A stretch of 64,000 nt of DNA from Talpa occidentalis (Eukaryota > Chordata > Mammalia > Eulipotyphla > Talpidae), in the NCBI RefSeq assembly GCF_014898055.3, contig NW_026555331.1:110357194-110421193 (forward strand), written 5' to 3'. The position numbers and the translations under genes were made by a program. Within the stretch, counting starts at the first letter, position 1. Every line of letters starts with the position of its first letter. Below are positions 49,151 to 60,300 of the stretch, in pieces. The notes under the pieces are model-generated. The model made no database searches and was not told where the DNA came from. It saw nothing but the letters and a program-made list of their open reading frames with translations.

Positions 49151-49265
49151 TGAAATGATAAAGATCTTTAATAAGATCATAAATAATACTACCTCTTACT
49201 CATTTTTTCTAATATAATACACTTATAAAATGGATAAATAAAAGCAAGTGCTTGTTTATAATAAA
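49151..49265 (+). promoter_or_regulatory. Possible intronic polyadenylation region
   Basis: The coiled-coil exon reads through its donor to TGA at 49151-49153. Two AATAAA hexamers follow at 49237-49242 and 49260-49265, the second with a GT-rich stretch (gtgatgtgt) directly downstream. Together they could support a truncated transcript. Such hexamers are common in AT-rich introns. Confidence 0.3.
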
Positions 49266-49654
49266 GTGATGTGTACTTCAATATGTAAATGTTTGTACAC
49301 AGGTATACTTGGTAGGAAGACATAATAGCTCGAATATTTATAATAAATTACTACTTTTGATGAGCAAGTTAAGAAAAATAGAATCATAAGTTCTTGCATA
49401 TATAGTGTATAAGAAAAGTAATGATCAGAACTTGGATGGATTAAGAGTAAAGACTGGTGGGTGCTAGTATAGTAATAGGTCAAAATTATTTGAATATGAA
49501 TGAGAAAGAACATTTAATTGAACTAAGGACATGCTAGGATAAATAGGCAGTCAAAGGGGGAGAAAATGAATTGGTCTTATTTGCAATATAGTGTCAAGTA
49601 ATTCTCAATATTACAGCATTGGGTAGGATAATGAAAAAGCATCCCAATAATATG

Positions 49655-49735
49655 AAATATTTTATAGTAAATATTTTATATTATATATTTTATATTAAAA
49701 GAATATCTTAAATATTTTATATTAAAACAATGTTT
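49655..49735. repeat. AT-rich local repeat of AAATATTTTATATTA
   Basis: The unit atattttatattaaaa and variants occur three to four times in tandem-like order. No gene content. Confidence 0.65.
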
Positions 49736-50644
49736 AAAGATAAAATTGAGTGAGATCTGTGTTATGTGGCTCCCCATATAAAAATATTTGTATCTAAATA
49801 AAGTGAGATTCAGATGTTTGTTAATCCTCATTTGAGCTCACTGCTTTTGTAATTACTACATAAAATACTGAAACCCTCTTTAACCAGAAGTATTTATGTA
49901 ACCAAAAGTATTCTAATCATTGAGTTGCTAGAATATATGGAGAGAGTAAACTAGTCAGTAATTTTGAGGAAATTTTTCTATTCCATATTAGATTTTTTTT
50001 AATTACTTAGCTTTTCATATAGTCTCTTACAAAAAAAAAAAATGAGAGCTATACTGTTTTATTTGTGATATGCTTAATTCAGCAGGGTATGAAATTATCC
50101 TCCTGGTTTGAGATTGCCAAGCAGGACTAGTATTCCATTTGGAGATTTAATTTAGTCTTTTTTTACTATTAGCATGTTATTAAATCTGTCTATTTGCATC
50201 TGTACCCCTTCCCTAATTAATAAATAATCTGGAAGATACAGATCAGAAGGGAAATTAAAAACATGATTAATCAAGGCTCTGCATTATCTCCATACTTACA
50301 TTCCATTGAAAATCTAAAAGTTGAATTTATATTGGGTATAGACATATCCATGCTCCTAAGAGTAAATGATATAACAAATAATTATGAACCTATAGCCAAA
50401 GAATTCTTTAAGCATTTTTATGATTATTGGGAGTCGTGAAAACAGAATTTTGAGTAACTTAATTAACCCTTTGAAAGGTGGAATCTTTCTTACCATTGAA
50501 GGAACTATAAAGGGCACTAAGTTTCCTCTCTTATAAGCCATGTAACTATATCGGTGAAGAAGCCTATTTGGTCTTTTTTAATAGTTTTTTCCCAAATTAA
50601 TTTGTGTTATTAATATTTGTATGAGGAAGAGCTGCTAATAGCAA

Positions 50645-50790
50645 GCTGCACAGTACATCAGTCACCGTGCTAAGTAAGCTTCTTTCACATATTGCTATTT
50701 AATTCACACTGCAGCCTGTGAGGTAGTTGTTTTTGGCTATCCCTTTTTCACATGAGATGAAAAATAAATTGGATCTGGTCAATAGGTAGA
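50645..50790 (+). repeat. MIR remnant
   Basis: Phrases caccgtgctaagtaagcttc, ttaattcacactgcagcctg and tgaggtagttg follow the MIR core order (cactgtgctaagcgctttac, aatcctcacaacaaccctatgaggtag). Confidence 0.6.
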
Positions 50791-51269
50791 CACTCCTAAT
50801 TGAACTCATTTAACTCTTTGTTTGCTCTTAAGTTATCACACAAGTCCACAATCATGTATCCACAATTTCAAATACTAAAAAGCTCTGAAAACTGAAAACT
50901 TGTACATGAACTAATAGCGTTTGGCCCACATGAGGTGAACATTTTACTGCAAAAAATAGTAATGTGTTTAATTATAAATGCCAGCTAGATAGCTCAAAAG
51001 ATATTTTGTAAAGAGAATCTATAAACCTTTCTACGCAGTATCACCCTTCTAAAATACAAAGAATTCTGAACTGCAAGAGGTTTTTGAGAGCTAAGGATTG
51101 TGACCTGTATTTTTTACTGCATTCAATTAATGTAAAAAATACATGTGTAAAAAATTATGACCACCTGTCAACCTACTGCCCACCTTAAATAAAACTTCTT
51201 CAGTTCAATTGAGGCTCCTGTATGCTTTTGCCCTGTTGTATCCTCTCCTGTTACGTATGATTACCTGGC

Positions 51270-51553
51270 TTTTTTTTTTTTTTTTTAAGATTTATTTATT
51301 TATACAAGAACTGGGGCACAGGCCAGAGGCGTAGGAAGGCAAGAGAATTTACCAGAGACAAAGTGGGGTGCCGAACAGGCAGACAAACTGAAAACGCCGC
51401 TGAGGGGAGCAGCGGGCGAGACAGGAGAGGTCTGCCGTGCTGTGTAGGTTTCTCCCTGGCCGGCCGGAACCCGCGCTGCAGAGGCTGTGGACAGCTCCAC
51501 AGTGCTGCACTCAACCTGCTGCAGCTCAACCCGCTGCGCCACCGGGGAGGCCC
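51270..51553 (-). mobile_element. tRNA-derived SINE copy 18 (minus)
   Basis: T16 then taagatttatttatttatac at the left, and the head ...ccaccggggaggccc at the right. A short internal duplication (caacctgctgcagctcaacc) occurs in the head. Target duplication not clear. Confidence 0.9.
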
Positions 51554-52064
51554 TCGCATTTTTTTTTTTTAATAGCACATTTTTCTGTGCTTCTATTTTT
51601 TAATTTTTTAAAGTAGCTTTTGTGCTACCAGGAATTTGTCTCAAATTTGACTCATGTTTTCTTATGTTTGTCTTAGATTGCTTCATTTTGTAGGAATTGC
51701 ACGAAATATTTGCAATAAGAATGAATATAAAGTCACTTTTTTGTGATTTTATAGAACTAGTGAGAAAAGATTGTATGCAAAAGTATTATTACAGTCCAAA
51801 TTCAAGATGTAATATGATCTTTAATAGAACTAATTCCCGGTCACTTGAAGATTTTCAATAGTTCTTAGATATTTAATGTAGTGAGGTTTAATCTGATTAT
51901 TTTTAATTTGTAAGACTGTTTTCTTCAGAAATAGATTGACTAGTGCCTAAATGAAATTATTCAATGAGTCATTAAATAAGCTCTTTGTTTCTGTGTTACT
52001 TTGCATGAGTGTTTTCCCACCTCTCAGCCAGCATTTTATACAGCATGGTCACTATGTGAGAAGA

Positions 52065-52222
52065 GCCACCTGCATTAGAATCACTGTGCTTGTTGAAAAT
52101 GCAGTTTCTAGACTTACCACTTAAAAATTGTAATTCAGCATGTCTGGGTGAAGTGAAGGATTCTGTATTCCTAACAAACATTTCAAGTGATTTGTATGAA
52201 AATTAATCTTTGAGAACCACTG
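52065..52222. repeat. MER5-like hAT MITE
   Basis: Phrases ctgcattagaatcactgtgc, cattcctaacaaacatttca-like tattcctaacaaacatttca, and the terminal tgagaaccactg show a MER5A-type element. Confidence 0.62.
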
Positions 52223-52314
52223 TTTTATAAAAACAGGAGTCCTTACTTTGTTCCTGGAACTCTTTAGGTCCTTATCTTCCTGCTTTCTTTCCACTTGTCT
52301 CAGCTCTCTGAAGT

Positions 52315-52375
52315 TGAAATTAGGAGACAAGTTCAAATCCCTGGTTCTGCCACTTTCTGGCTAATCATCTCTACA
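52315..52375 (+). repeat. Possible MIR fragment
   Basis: aagttcaaatccctggttct and gccactttctggctaatcat match the MIR phrase for tcaaatcccagctctgccac. Confidence 0.45.
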
Positions 52376-52720
52376 ACTGTTTCTTCTATACAGAGAGAGC
52401 AGTGGTTCCTCCCCACCCACACACACACCCCCACCAGCTTCCTACATGGCTGCTTGTGAATAAAGAAAAAAGATAAGTTAAGAAATGTCCATTATAAAGT
52501 GCTATACAACTGTAAGCTTGTACTTTTTCTTCCTATTTCCCAAGATTATCTCTTGGGAACTTACTCTCACTGATCTCTCAGGTAGCAGTTCCTATAAAAG
52601 GAGGAATCCTATGTGGTGCTTTCCAGGTTATGCTGTTAAAAATTAGGATTCCTGGATCAAATGTACTTCTGCTTCTGATTACTTAAACAGTTTTATTTTA
52701 TATATTATGCTGTGACTTAG

Positions 52721-52860
52721 CTCCAGCGGCGCCATGAGCAAATGAAAAAGAATTTGGAAGCACAACACAAAGAATTAGAAGAAAAACGCCGTCAGTTTGA
52801 AGATGAGAAAGCAAACTGGGAAGCTCAACAACGTATTTTAGAACAACAGAACTCTTCAAG
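52721..52860 (+). CDS. SEPTIN7: SEPTIN7 exon: second half of coiled coil (residues 379-425)
   Basis: The acceptor is ctgtgacttag and the donor is AG|gtaata. The exon encodes [20 protein letters not shown], then [26 protein letters not shown] and two bases of Arg. It continues the coiled coil in register with the previous exon. It is 140 nt long. A CAG at 52724-52726 could in principle act as an acceptor but would shift position within the heptads. Confidence 0.97.
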
Positions 52861-53009
52861 GTAATATCAGACTCCAAAAAATGTGCATATATAAGTATAA
52901 ATAATTTCAAGATTTATTTTCCTACTTTAAAAACATTAAAGTGGCATTGTAGAAGACACTACTTATAAGACACAGAAACAATCTGAGTACGCACTGATGG
53001 GTATTAGAG

Positions 53010-53095
53010 TCAGAAGATGTGGCATCCATACAATGAAATACTAGTCATCGGGAAAGACAAAACATTGTCATTTACAACAACAAAAAAATGGAGTT
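53010..53095 (+). repeat. Old L1 ORF2-end fragment
   Basis: ggcatccatacaatgaaata and ctagtcatcgggaaagacaa resemble the L1 segment tatgcatacaatggaatact. Short. Confidence 0.4.
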
Positions 53096-54156
53096 TGAGG
53101 GAATCTTGTGTAGTAAAACAAATCAGAATAACAAACTTATATTGGGCATTTACAAAGCAGACAATTCAACAAAGTAAAATACTTATAAAAAATAGAGGAT
53201 GCAATAAATGAAGTGAGGCTTCTGAGGTAAAAAAGAAGGGAGAAAAGAGAAAGGTCAAAGAGGATTAAGAAATGATGGTAGAAAAAAATGGGAAAAGGTA
53301 TAAGTGCAATAATATCCATGAAACTAAATAAATAGAGTAAAGATACCACCATTTTCAAGTATCTCAATTATTTTCATGGATGAAAATTTTTATATTGATA
53401 GATATGGTCTAACTGTAACAGTATTTTTTGCTACAAACATTTTCCATGAAATAACAATCTTCATAATTATATAGTGTTAACAGTTTCATTACATTGTCCC
53501 AGTGGATTTCGTTTCTTATCCTCTTTATGTTGTACATATTGGTTGTGTTCAATTTTTAGTAAGCATATAAAGCATTACTTACAAAGATTTTTTTAATACA
53601 TTTAGGACTATGTTTTAATTGTCTTGGATTTATTTATTTGCAATAAAATTTTGGATATCTAATCCCTAATACAGCTGGTAGGTTTCTTAATTTTTACAAG
53701 ACTCAGTAATATTTGCACCTTGGTTTTCTTTTCTCCCATTTAAATAAGAAAAGTTGAATCCCTACAAGAATTCTACACTTTCAAGATTAGACATTTGTTC
53801 TGTAACATTTCCTTCCAATAACTTTTTCCTTATGTAGGAGGAAAATATATTTCTAAAAAAAAAAATGAAATGCGTTGCAGAATGCAAATGTTCATAGGAG
53901 AAAAGGCTACTCTGGTTGATATCAGTTGATCATTTTTATTTTGCACTGTTTCATTTGGGAAGAATTATTCTTATATGTCAAATAATAGGTTTTTGTCATA
54001 GTTATTACTTCTTATCCTGGAATTTTGTCAGATATTCAGTATTTTAAATGAAACTGTGTAGCGTTTGAAAATCAAACACAGTTGTAGTTGAGTTAGCTGT
54101 TGCTGTCATTTGTTGTTTATAATGTCATTTTGATTATTTTCCCTTTAATCATTTAG

Positions 54157-54196
54157 AACCTTGGAGAAGAACAAGAAGAAAGGGAAGATCTTTTAA
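54157..54196 (+). CDS. SEPTIN7: SEPTIN7 terminal coding exon (residues 425-437 and stop)
   Basis: The acceptor is taatcatttag. The exon encodes (R)TLEKNKKKGKIF followed by TAA at 54194-54196. The basic tail and terminal KIF are characteristic of the SEPT7 group. It continues directly into the 3'UTR. Confidence 0.97.
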
Positions 54197-54532
54197 ACCC
54201 TCTAGTGACCACCAGTTACGTATTAGTTTGCCAATATGCCAGCCTGGACATCAGTGTTTGTTGGATCCGTTTGACCAATTTGCACCAGTTTTATCCATAA
54301 TGATGGATTTAACATTAACAGCATGACAAAATTTTTTTGTTGTTGTTCTTGATGGAAATTAAGATGCCTTTAATTGTATAGGGTGTTGTGTACTTAGAAA
54401 CTAACAGCTCTAAGTACCTTTCCTACATTTTTCTTTTTTTTATTAAACAGATGTCTTCAATTTAATGCAAGAAAACATTTTACTGTTGTACAATCATGTT
54501 CTGGTGGTTTGATTGTTTACAGGATATTCCAA

Positions 54533-54538
54533 AATAAA
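54533..54538 (+). promoter_or_regulatory. Possible proximal poly(A) signal AATAAA
   Basis: AATAAA lies about 340 nt after the stop codon, followed by moderately GT-rich sequence (aaggttttcattgagg). An ATTAAA also occurs at 54442-54447. Use would give a short 3'UTR isoform. Confidence 0.4.
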
Positions 54539-55192
54539 AGGACTCTGGAAGGTTTTCATTGAGGATAAATTGCCATAATATGATGCAAAACTATGCTTCT
54601 CTCTGATAAATATAATACAAAGGTTCCATTCAATGCAGCGTATACAATAATGTAATTTAGTCTAACACAGTTGACCCTATTTTTTGACACTTCCATTGTT
54701 TAAAAATACACATGGAAAAAAAAACCTATATGCTTACAGTGCACCTAGAGCTTTTTTATAACAACCTTTTTTTGTTTGTTTGTTTCAGATTCTTTAAACT
54801 TATATTATTCTCATTTAGTGCCCTCTTTAGCCAGAATCTCATTACTGCTTCATTTTTGTGATAACATTTAATTTAGGTATTTTCCATATATTGGCCCTGC
54901 TAAAATAGAATATAGCATCTTTCATATGGTAGGAACCAACAAAGAAACTTTTCTTTAATTCCCTTTTTACATTTTATGGTAAGTAGCAGGGGGAAAAATG
55001 CATTTATAGGTCATTTCTAGGCAAAATTGTAAAGCTAACGACCAACCTGTTTCTACCTATGTGCAGTCTCTTTATTTTACTAGAAACGGGAATCATGGCC
55101 TCTTAAAAAGAAAAAAGTCACCATTCTGCATTTAGCTGTATTCATATATTGCATTTCTGTATTTTTTTGTTTGTATTGTAAAAAATTCACAT

Positions 55193-55198
55193 AATAAA
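55193..55198 (+). promoter_or_regulatory. Main poly(A) signal AATAAA of SEPTIN7
   Basis: AATAAA is followed within 30 nt by the GT-rich element gatgtaacggagtgtgggg. This is the standard arrangement for cleavage at about 55210-55216. Confidence 0.7.
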
Positions 55199-55772
55199 CA
55201 ATGTTGTGATGTAACGGAGTGTGGGGTCTTAAATATCTAAGTTGATATACAAGACTAGAATATATATTTGGGAAGAAACTTTTTAGCTAAATTTTCCTTC
55301 TCCGTGATTTAATTCTTTTCTCTTGTATGTCTGTTTCATTTAGAATGCTTATATGCACATTTTCTAATGTATAATTATTGCAGCCCAGTTCATCACTTCA
55401 AAGTTTCACCATGTCATCTTAAAGAAATGATCCAAGCAGAAAGGAAGTAAATAATCATTACAGTTAGCCAATGTTTTTGTTTACTTCTATGGCTCAATGA
55501 TTTAAAATACATCAGTATGCTTGAAAGATTTATTGCTTCTCAAAAAATACATGAATCTAAAATGTAAAACATATATTAGGAAGATAATTCATATTGTAGA
55601 GTCTTGGCTTTACATATAAGTTAACCCCTTTACATATAAGGGTACTAGTTTTAAAGTAGATTTCATGGGACCTTAAAAACATTCACAATACTACAATAAA
55701 CATTTGTCTTTATTTAATGGCCTTCACTAGTTAAATACTATCTTGGAAAAGTTTTATTAATCCTAAAATACT

Positions 55773-56022
55773 GGGCCTCCCCATTGGCGCAAGGGGTTAA
55801 GACACAGCTTATGAAGCTATCAGCAGCCACTGCAGCACAAGTTTGATCCCTACCCACGTGGCCCAGCAGACCTCTCCTGACTCGCCCGCTGCTCCCCTCG
55901 GCAGTGTATTTCAGTCAGTCTGCCTGTTCTGTTCCCCACTCTGTCTCTGGTGAATCCTCTCACCCTCCACACCTCTGGCCTGTACCCCAGTTCTTGTATG
56001 CATAAATAAATCTTTTTTAAAA
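55773..56022 (+). mobile_element. tRNA-derived SINE copy 19 (plus), downstream of SEPTIN7
   Basis: Starts GGGCCTCCCCATTGGCGCAAGGGGTTAAG. Small deletion after the B box. Target duplication ATCCTAAAATAC (55760-55771, 56023-56034). Confidence 0.93.
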
Positions 56023-56366
56023 ATCCTAAAATACCTTCTGCTATTGGAGAGCATAACAAGCTGTGAATTGCTTTTTAAAAAGCAGTTGGCTTTATTCTAA
56101 GATCTAGAATCAAATGATCAGTAACAGCTATAAGCAGGTATGTAGGGGCGAGTGGGAAGTGATGTTTTACTTCTTGCATTGAGAGATTGGATTAACAACT
56201 CTTTTAACCAGAAAAGTTTGACTTTAGGGAATTAAGAAAAACCTACTGAATTTGAAGAATGCAAAATGAAAATGTTTTTGTAGGCCCCTTGGCTAAATGG
56301 TGAAGTACTACTGATTCTAGAAATGGTTCTCATAGCTACCATTTAAAATTTCTATGTATTATGATT

Positions 56367-56627
56367 TTTTTTTTAAAAGATTTATTTATACAAGCACTAG
56401 GTACAGTCAGAAGCGCGGGAGGGTGAGAGAATTCACCAGAGCCAGAGCGGGAAACAGAACAGACAGAGTGATGAAATACACTGCTGAGGGGAGCAGCGGG
56501 CGCGGCAGGAGAGGTCTGTCATGCCATGTGGGACCTTTGCCAGCGACCGGGGATCGAACTGGTGCTGCAGAGGCTGCAGGCAGCTTCGCAGCCCAGCGCT
56601 CAACTGCTGCACCACCAGGGGAGGCCC
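56367..56627 (-). mobile_element. tRNA-derived SINE copy 20 (minus)
   Basis: Reverse SINE of the cagtcagaagcgcggg subtype. Flanks TATTATGATT at 56357-56366 and about 56634-56643. Confidence 0.92.
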
Positions 56628-57757
56628 ACCAACTATTATGATTTTTGAGCCACCTTTATTCTTACACCTTAGTGAAAACTTTGTCTTTATCTGTGTCAGG
56701 CCCAGGTTTTTATCTGAATGTGATACAGGATCTGTACAACTTTACTGGATCCTTTGAGTGTTGACTCCAGACTTGTCAAGCATGCTGACGGTTACTTTTG
56801 CTACATGACCTGTGGATTGCATGTGATCATTTTTTTATGTGGTCATTCACATTATATGTAACATTCTGGAAGACTTAAGAAAAGGTAAGCTTGTTAAAAG
56901 CAAAATGGGCATTACCTAGTCTCCATTATCAGAGGCATTGTATAATGAAAGTAACTCTTTAATCACTTCTAATTAAGCAAGGTTGACCAAGTAAACACTA
57001 ATCTCAGAAAAGGTATTTGGGCAATCCATGATAAAGTTTTACCGCCACCTAGTGGAATGAGATCTAATTGTTTATCAAGTTCACAAGTAACAGGAAGTGG
57101 ATGGTGAATGGCACATAAGGTTAATTTCTGTATAGTTCAGGCTATATAATCTTAAGGGCTGAGAGAGTCCTGCTTCTTAGACTCATTAACTGTGCTCACA
57201 CTACCACCTGCACATTGACACCCGTATCTTTCATGCCTTTTATCCTCTTCAAGAAACTGACCTAGGAATAGAGGTTGGGGTATATAGTAGGTAAGAAAGA
57301 AAAAAGTATAAGGTGCTCTGATAATGTAACAGAGCAAAATGTTTATTGAATTAGCAAGTCATCTAGATCACCCACTCTAAACCTGATCACATTTCCTTAT
57401 TAAAATGTTTGAACATGTATCCCTAATTATCAAATAAATTATATAATTAACAACTGTTAATATTGAAACACAATTTTAAAGAGGAAAGAAAGGTTTAGCA
57501 CTCTTCCCAGGCCATTTATCTAACCCATTCTACTTTGGATGCCAGTGATCTAGTAGTATGTAGATGATTAATACTCGATTATTCTTGAGGGCCCAAGGAA
57601 GTTTTAGTGAAGACTGCCACTCTAGTAAATTGGGACCTTTTTATAGTAAAAAGCTTGCAAATGTAACCATCTACCCCAACGTATTTCCCCTGACCCTTTA
57701 AAATAGTAATTCATGTTTTAAATAGTTACATTATAAGCAGTAAGCGAAATAGTAAAC

Positions 57758-57908
57758 ATTATCCACACTTACTCATAGGTAGCAGTATTCATCCTTTCAT
57801 ATATGTGGAAATAGGTTTGGAGATGTTTAGTGACTTACACAGTAGATTGGTGGTAACTGGAAGAACTATAGTGTGAGCCCATCTTGGTGACACCTGAGCC
57901 TGTGTGCC
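57758..57908 (+). repeat. MIR remnant
   Basis: The order atgtggaaataggtttggag, tttagtgacttacacagtag, ggtggtaactggaagaacta, gtgagcccatcttggtgac follows the MIR 3' half (gaggaaactgaggcttagag, aagtgacttgcccaaggtca). Confidence 0.6.
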
Positions 57909-57999
57909 TCAATCTTATGCTATGTGACCCCCTGGTGTGTACTACCACGCTTGCAAAGTGTTGTCACCACGCAGCCTGGAGAAGGAAACAGTGAACACA

Positions 58000-60180
58000 C
58001 CATTTACATTCAAATACCAGAGTCTGTGAATTGAGGATGTTACTTTTCCTTTCAGAATGTTTTTTCAGCTCTAAAATAGGGCCCATCCTTATTTTGTGGT
58101 GAGGATTACACTGACTGTAATGTGTGACTGTGCATATGAAAGTGCCTGGTCCTGAGGAGATTGTCCTTGAATGTTGGTGGCAGTAGTGATGCCAGGGCCA
58201 TGACTGACCAAGAGTATTGATTTTCCTCAGTTTTCAGTGGTGGTTCATTTGCAGTGTCTTTGTGCTCTGATAGGACCCTACACCTGCTTCTTAGTACCCA
58301 GAGATGACCTTTTGGAGTTAGAAAATGCAGTATGTGTTCAATAGTACAGCACACCGTGGAAATAAGCTAGTTTCGGTGAAGAGAATTTTTAATGGGAGTT
58401 GTAAAATACATAATTCTTTGCAAGTAATGTTGAAATGGTCTATCAGAGTAATCACATCTTTGGTGAAAGCATTGCTGCTTTTCAAGCAAACTTGGTTCCC
58501 ATGATTTGGGATTAATCCATAGAATGTTCAAAGTTTAGTGTCAGCTGTTTTCAGCAGAAAATGGGGTCTGACAATTTCCTGTGTTCTTTAGAAGTCTTTC
58601 AAAGCTTCACAGGAAGAATGAAGACTATTCTTGCCCTGAATGTTTGCCCCATGGGGTGCTGGGTCCAGCCAAGCAGCCTTGTATTTGCAAAGGAGAGTCA
58701 AGTGAAAAGGAGACCTTGTTCTGTGCCAGACTCTCAAAGGGTAGCCTGAGACCCCATGGGCCACACAGAACCACTGTTTTAGAGGCAGTGTTTGTGGATC
58801 TGCTGAAATTTAGTGCCGCATAGGCTTTCTGAATTCCTCTGGGATTGGGAGAGGGCGTAGTCAACACCTCTGAGAGCAGAAATCTGTGGAAATGTGGCAT
58901 AAGATGGGGAAATATAAGGAGAATGGTAAGGCATTGCCAGCAAATGCCTTGTTTTTTTTGTTCTCTCTTCATAGTGGAGCCCAGCTTTTCCTAGCCTCCA
59001 GGCATGTTGCAAGGAACAGCATTTTCAACCTGAATAGTTACAAGGTAATAGCAGGCCACAGAATCCCCATGGGTGAGAGACTGGCTCTCACTCAAGTATG
59101 GATGACTGATCTAACTTGATCTAACAAGTGTTTACAACTTTTCTTCCTCTTACTCCTTTGTGTTTAAATTTCACCGGTCTCTGTCCTATTTAAATATATG
59201 CTTTGCTCAGTTCCAGGCACAGAAAAGTTTCTGTACTTTGGGTAACCAGTAATTCAAGCAACTTGGTGAAGATCCTTGTCAGAATGGGAGCCATGACACA
59301 GATCCAGGTGTTAATGTGAGCTCTTCCCCCTGTATTTCGGAAGTTAAGGAACATATGTTTTGTCTGATTGAAAGTGGGGGAAGCTGCCAATTTGTTCCCT
59401 AGGGATAAATCTCATAATCTTGTGGCTATGCAAATCTATGGCTTAACTTGGTTTACTTTAAAGAAAAAAACCTAATGTAATATTTCAGGAACACAGTTCT
59501 TTGACTCAGATATTAAAATCCTCCTTAGACGTGGTTGCTAAGTAGAGATACTAGGAACCCAAATTGTTATTTCTGGAACTTCTACTTCATCAGTGCCTAA
59601 TTAGATCCTATCCCTCAGTCAGGTGCCTGGAATGTGCAGTAGAGGCCACTGATGCAAGTTCATCTTCTGTGATCTCTTCAGATGGGACTGGCCTGGTTAC
59701 ACCTCAAGTCCTGAAATGAAGTTATTTTTTTTCTCCAACTTGTACTAGGAGAACTGATAAACTCATTCTACCAAATGTGAATATTCAGCAGTATTCAAAC
59801 GGGGAAGACTGTTTATCAAGGGAGAGAACTCACTTGAAAATCTGAGGGGAGGGACTCTTAGTGGAGAAAGTGCAGCAACCATCTGAGAGCTTTACTAGGG
59901 CTGGGGGACCTGATTCCAAGATCTGTCACTCAGATCACCTGCACGTTGCTGCCTGAGACCTCAGTCCCTCCCTTGCCCCATGGACCTTTCCACTGGGCTG
60001 CTTCAGTGTCCTGATAACCATGGCTGGCCTCCCAGAGCCAGTGACCCAAGAGAGAGCAAGGCGCAAGCCATAATGCATTTTATGACCTAACTTTGGGTGT
60101 CACACAATGTGATTTTTTGCAACATGCTATTTATTCCTGATATAGCTCAATCCTGGTCAGCAAGGGAGACTGCTGTACAG
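58000..60180. other. Intergenic stretch without recognised features
   Basis: Several short open frames occur on both strands (longest about 115 codons at 58625-58972, minus), but none shows a recognisable domain or exon structure. No CpG-rich promoter is visible. Old unrecognised repeats are possible. Confidence 0.5.
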
Positions 60181-60189
60181 GAGCTATAG

Positions 60190-60300
60190 TACTGAACACT
60201 GCTACCACATTTTATTTATTTTCTGGTCAATGGTTTTTCCATTTTACAAATAATGCTGCAGTACATATTTTGGTATGTATCTTTTTGTCCAGACATATAA
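60190..60300 (-). repeat. Possible old L1 fragment
   Basis: ccattttacaaataatgctg and cagtacatattttggtatgt resemble the L1 segment gctgcaataaacatgggagt. Weak. Confidence 0.35.

Larger units (their letters stand above)
1..55214 (+). other. SEPTIN7: SEPTIN7 gene, 3' portion (5' exons outside the window)
   Basis: Septin-7 is a cytoplasmic GTP-binding protein. It assembles with SEPT2-, SEPT6- and SEPT9-group septins into hetero-oligomers and filaments that act in cytokinesis, cortical rigidity, cilia and dendritic spines. Eleven plus-strand exons, all AG/GT bounded, join in frame and read as the known septin-7 sequence from residue 57 to the stop at 437. Visible motifs are the P-loop GESGLGKS, switch-II DTPGFGD, G4 AKAD, the septin unique element around [14 protein letters not shown], and a long charged C-terminal coiled coil ending KKKGKIF. 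Large introns and the absence of frame damage argue against a pseudogene. The promoter and the exons for residues 1-56 lie upstream. Identity rests on recalled family sequence. Exon phases and totals (1145 nt here plus one base upstream give 381 codons and a stop) match the 437-residue protein exactly. Confidence 0.97.
54197..55214 (+). other. SEPTIN7: SEPTIN7 3'UTR
   Basis: About 1 kb of AT-rich, repeat-free sequence follows the stop codon and ends shortly after AATAAA at 55193-55198. It is free of the young SINEs that occur every few kilobases elsewhere, as expected of selected transcript sequence. The cleavage point is an estimate. A further AATAAA near 55697 could extend it. Confidence 0.75.

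Noticed and set aside
48935..49153. Stand-alone 72-codon gene
   Set aside because: It is the septin-7 coiled-coil exon with intronic read-through on both sides. Treated as an exon and a possible isoform only.
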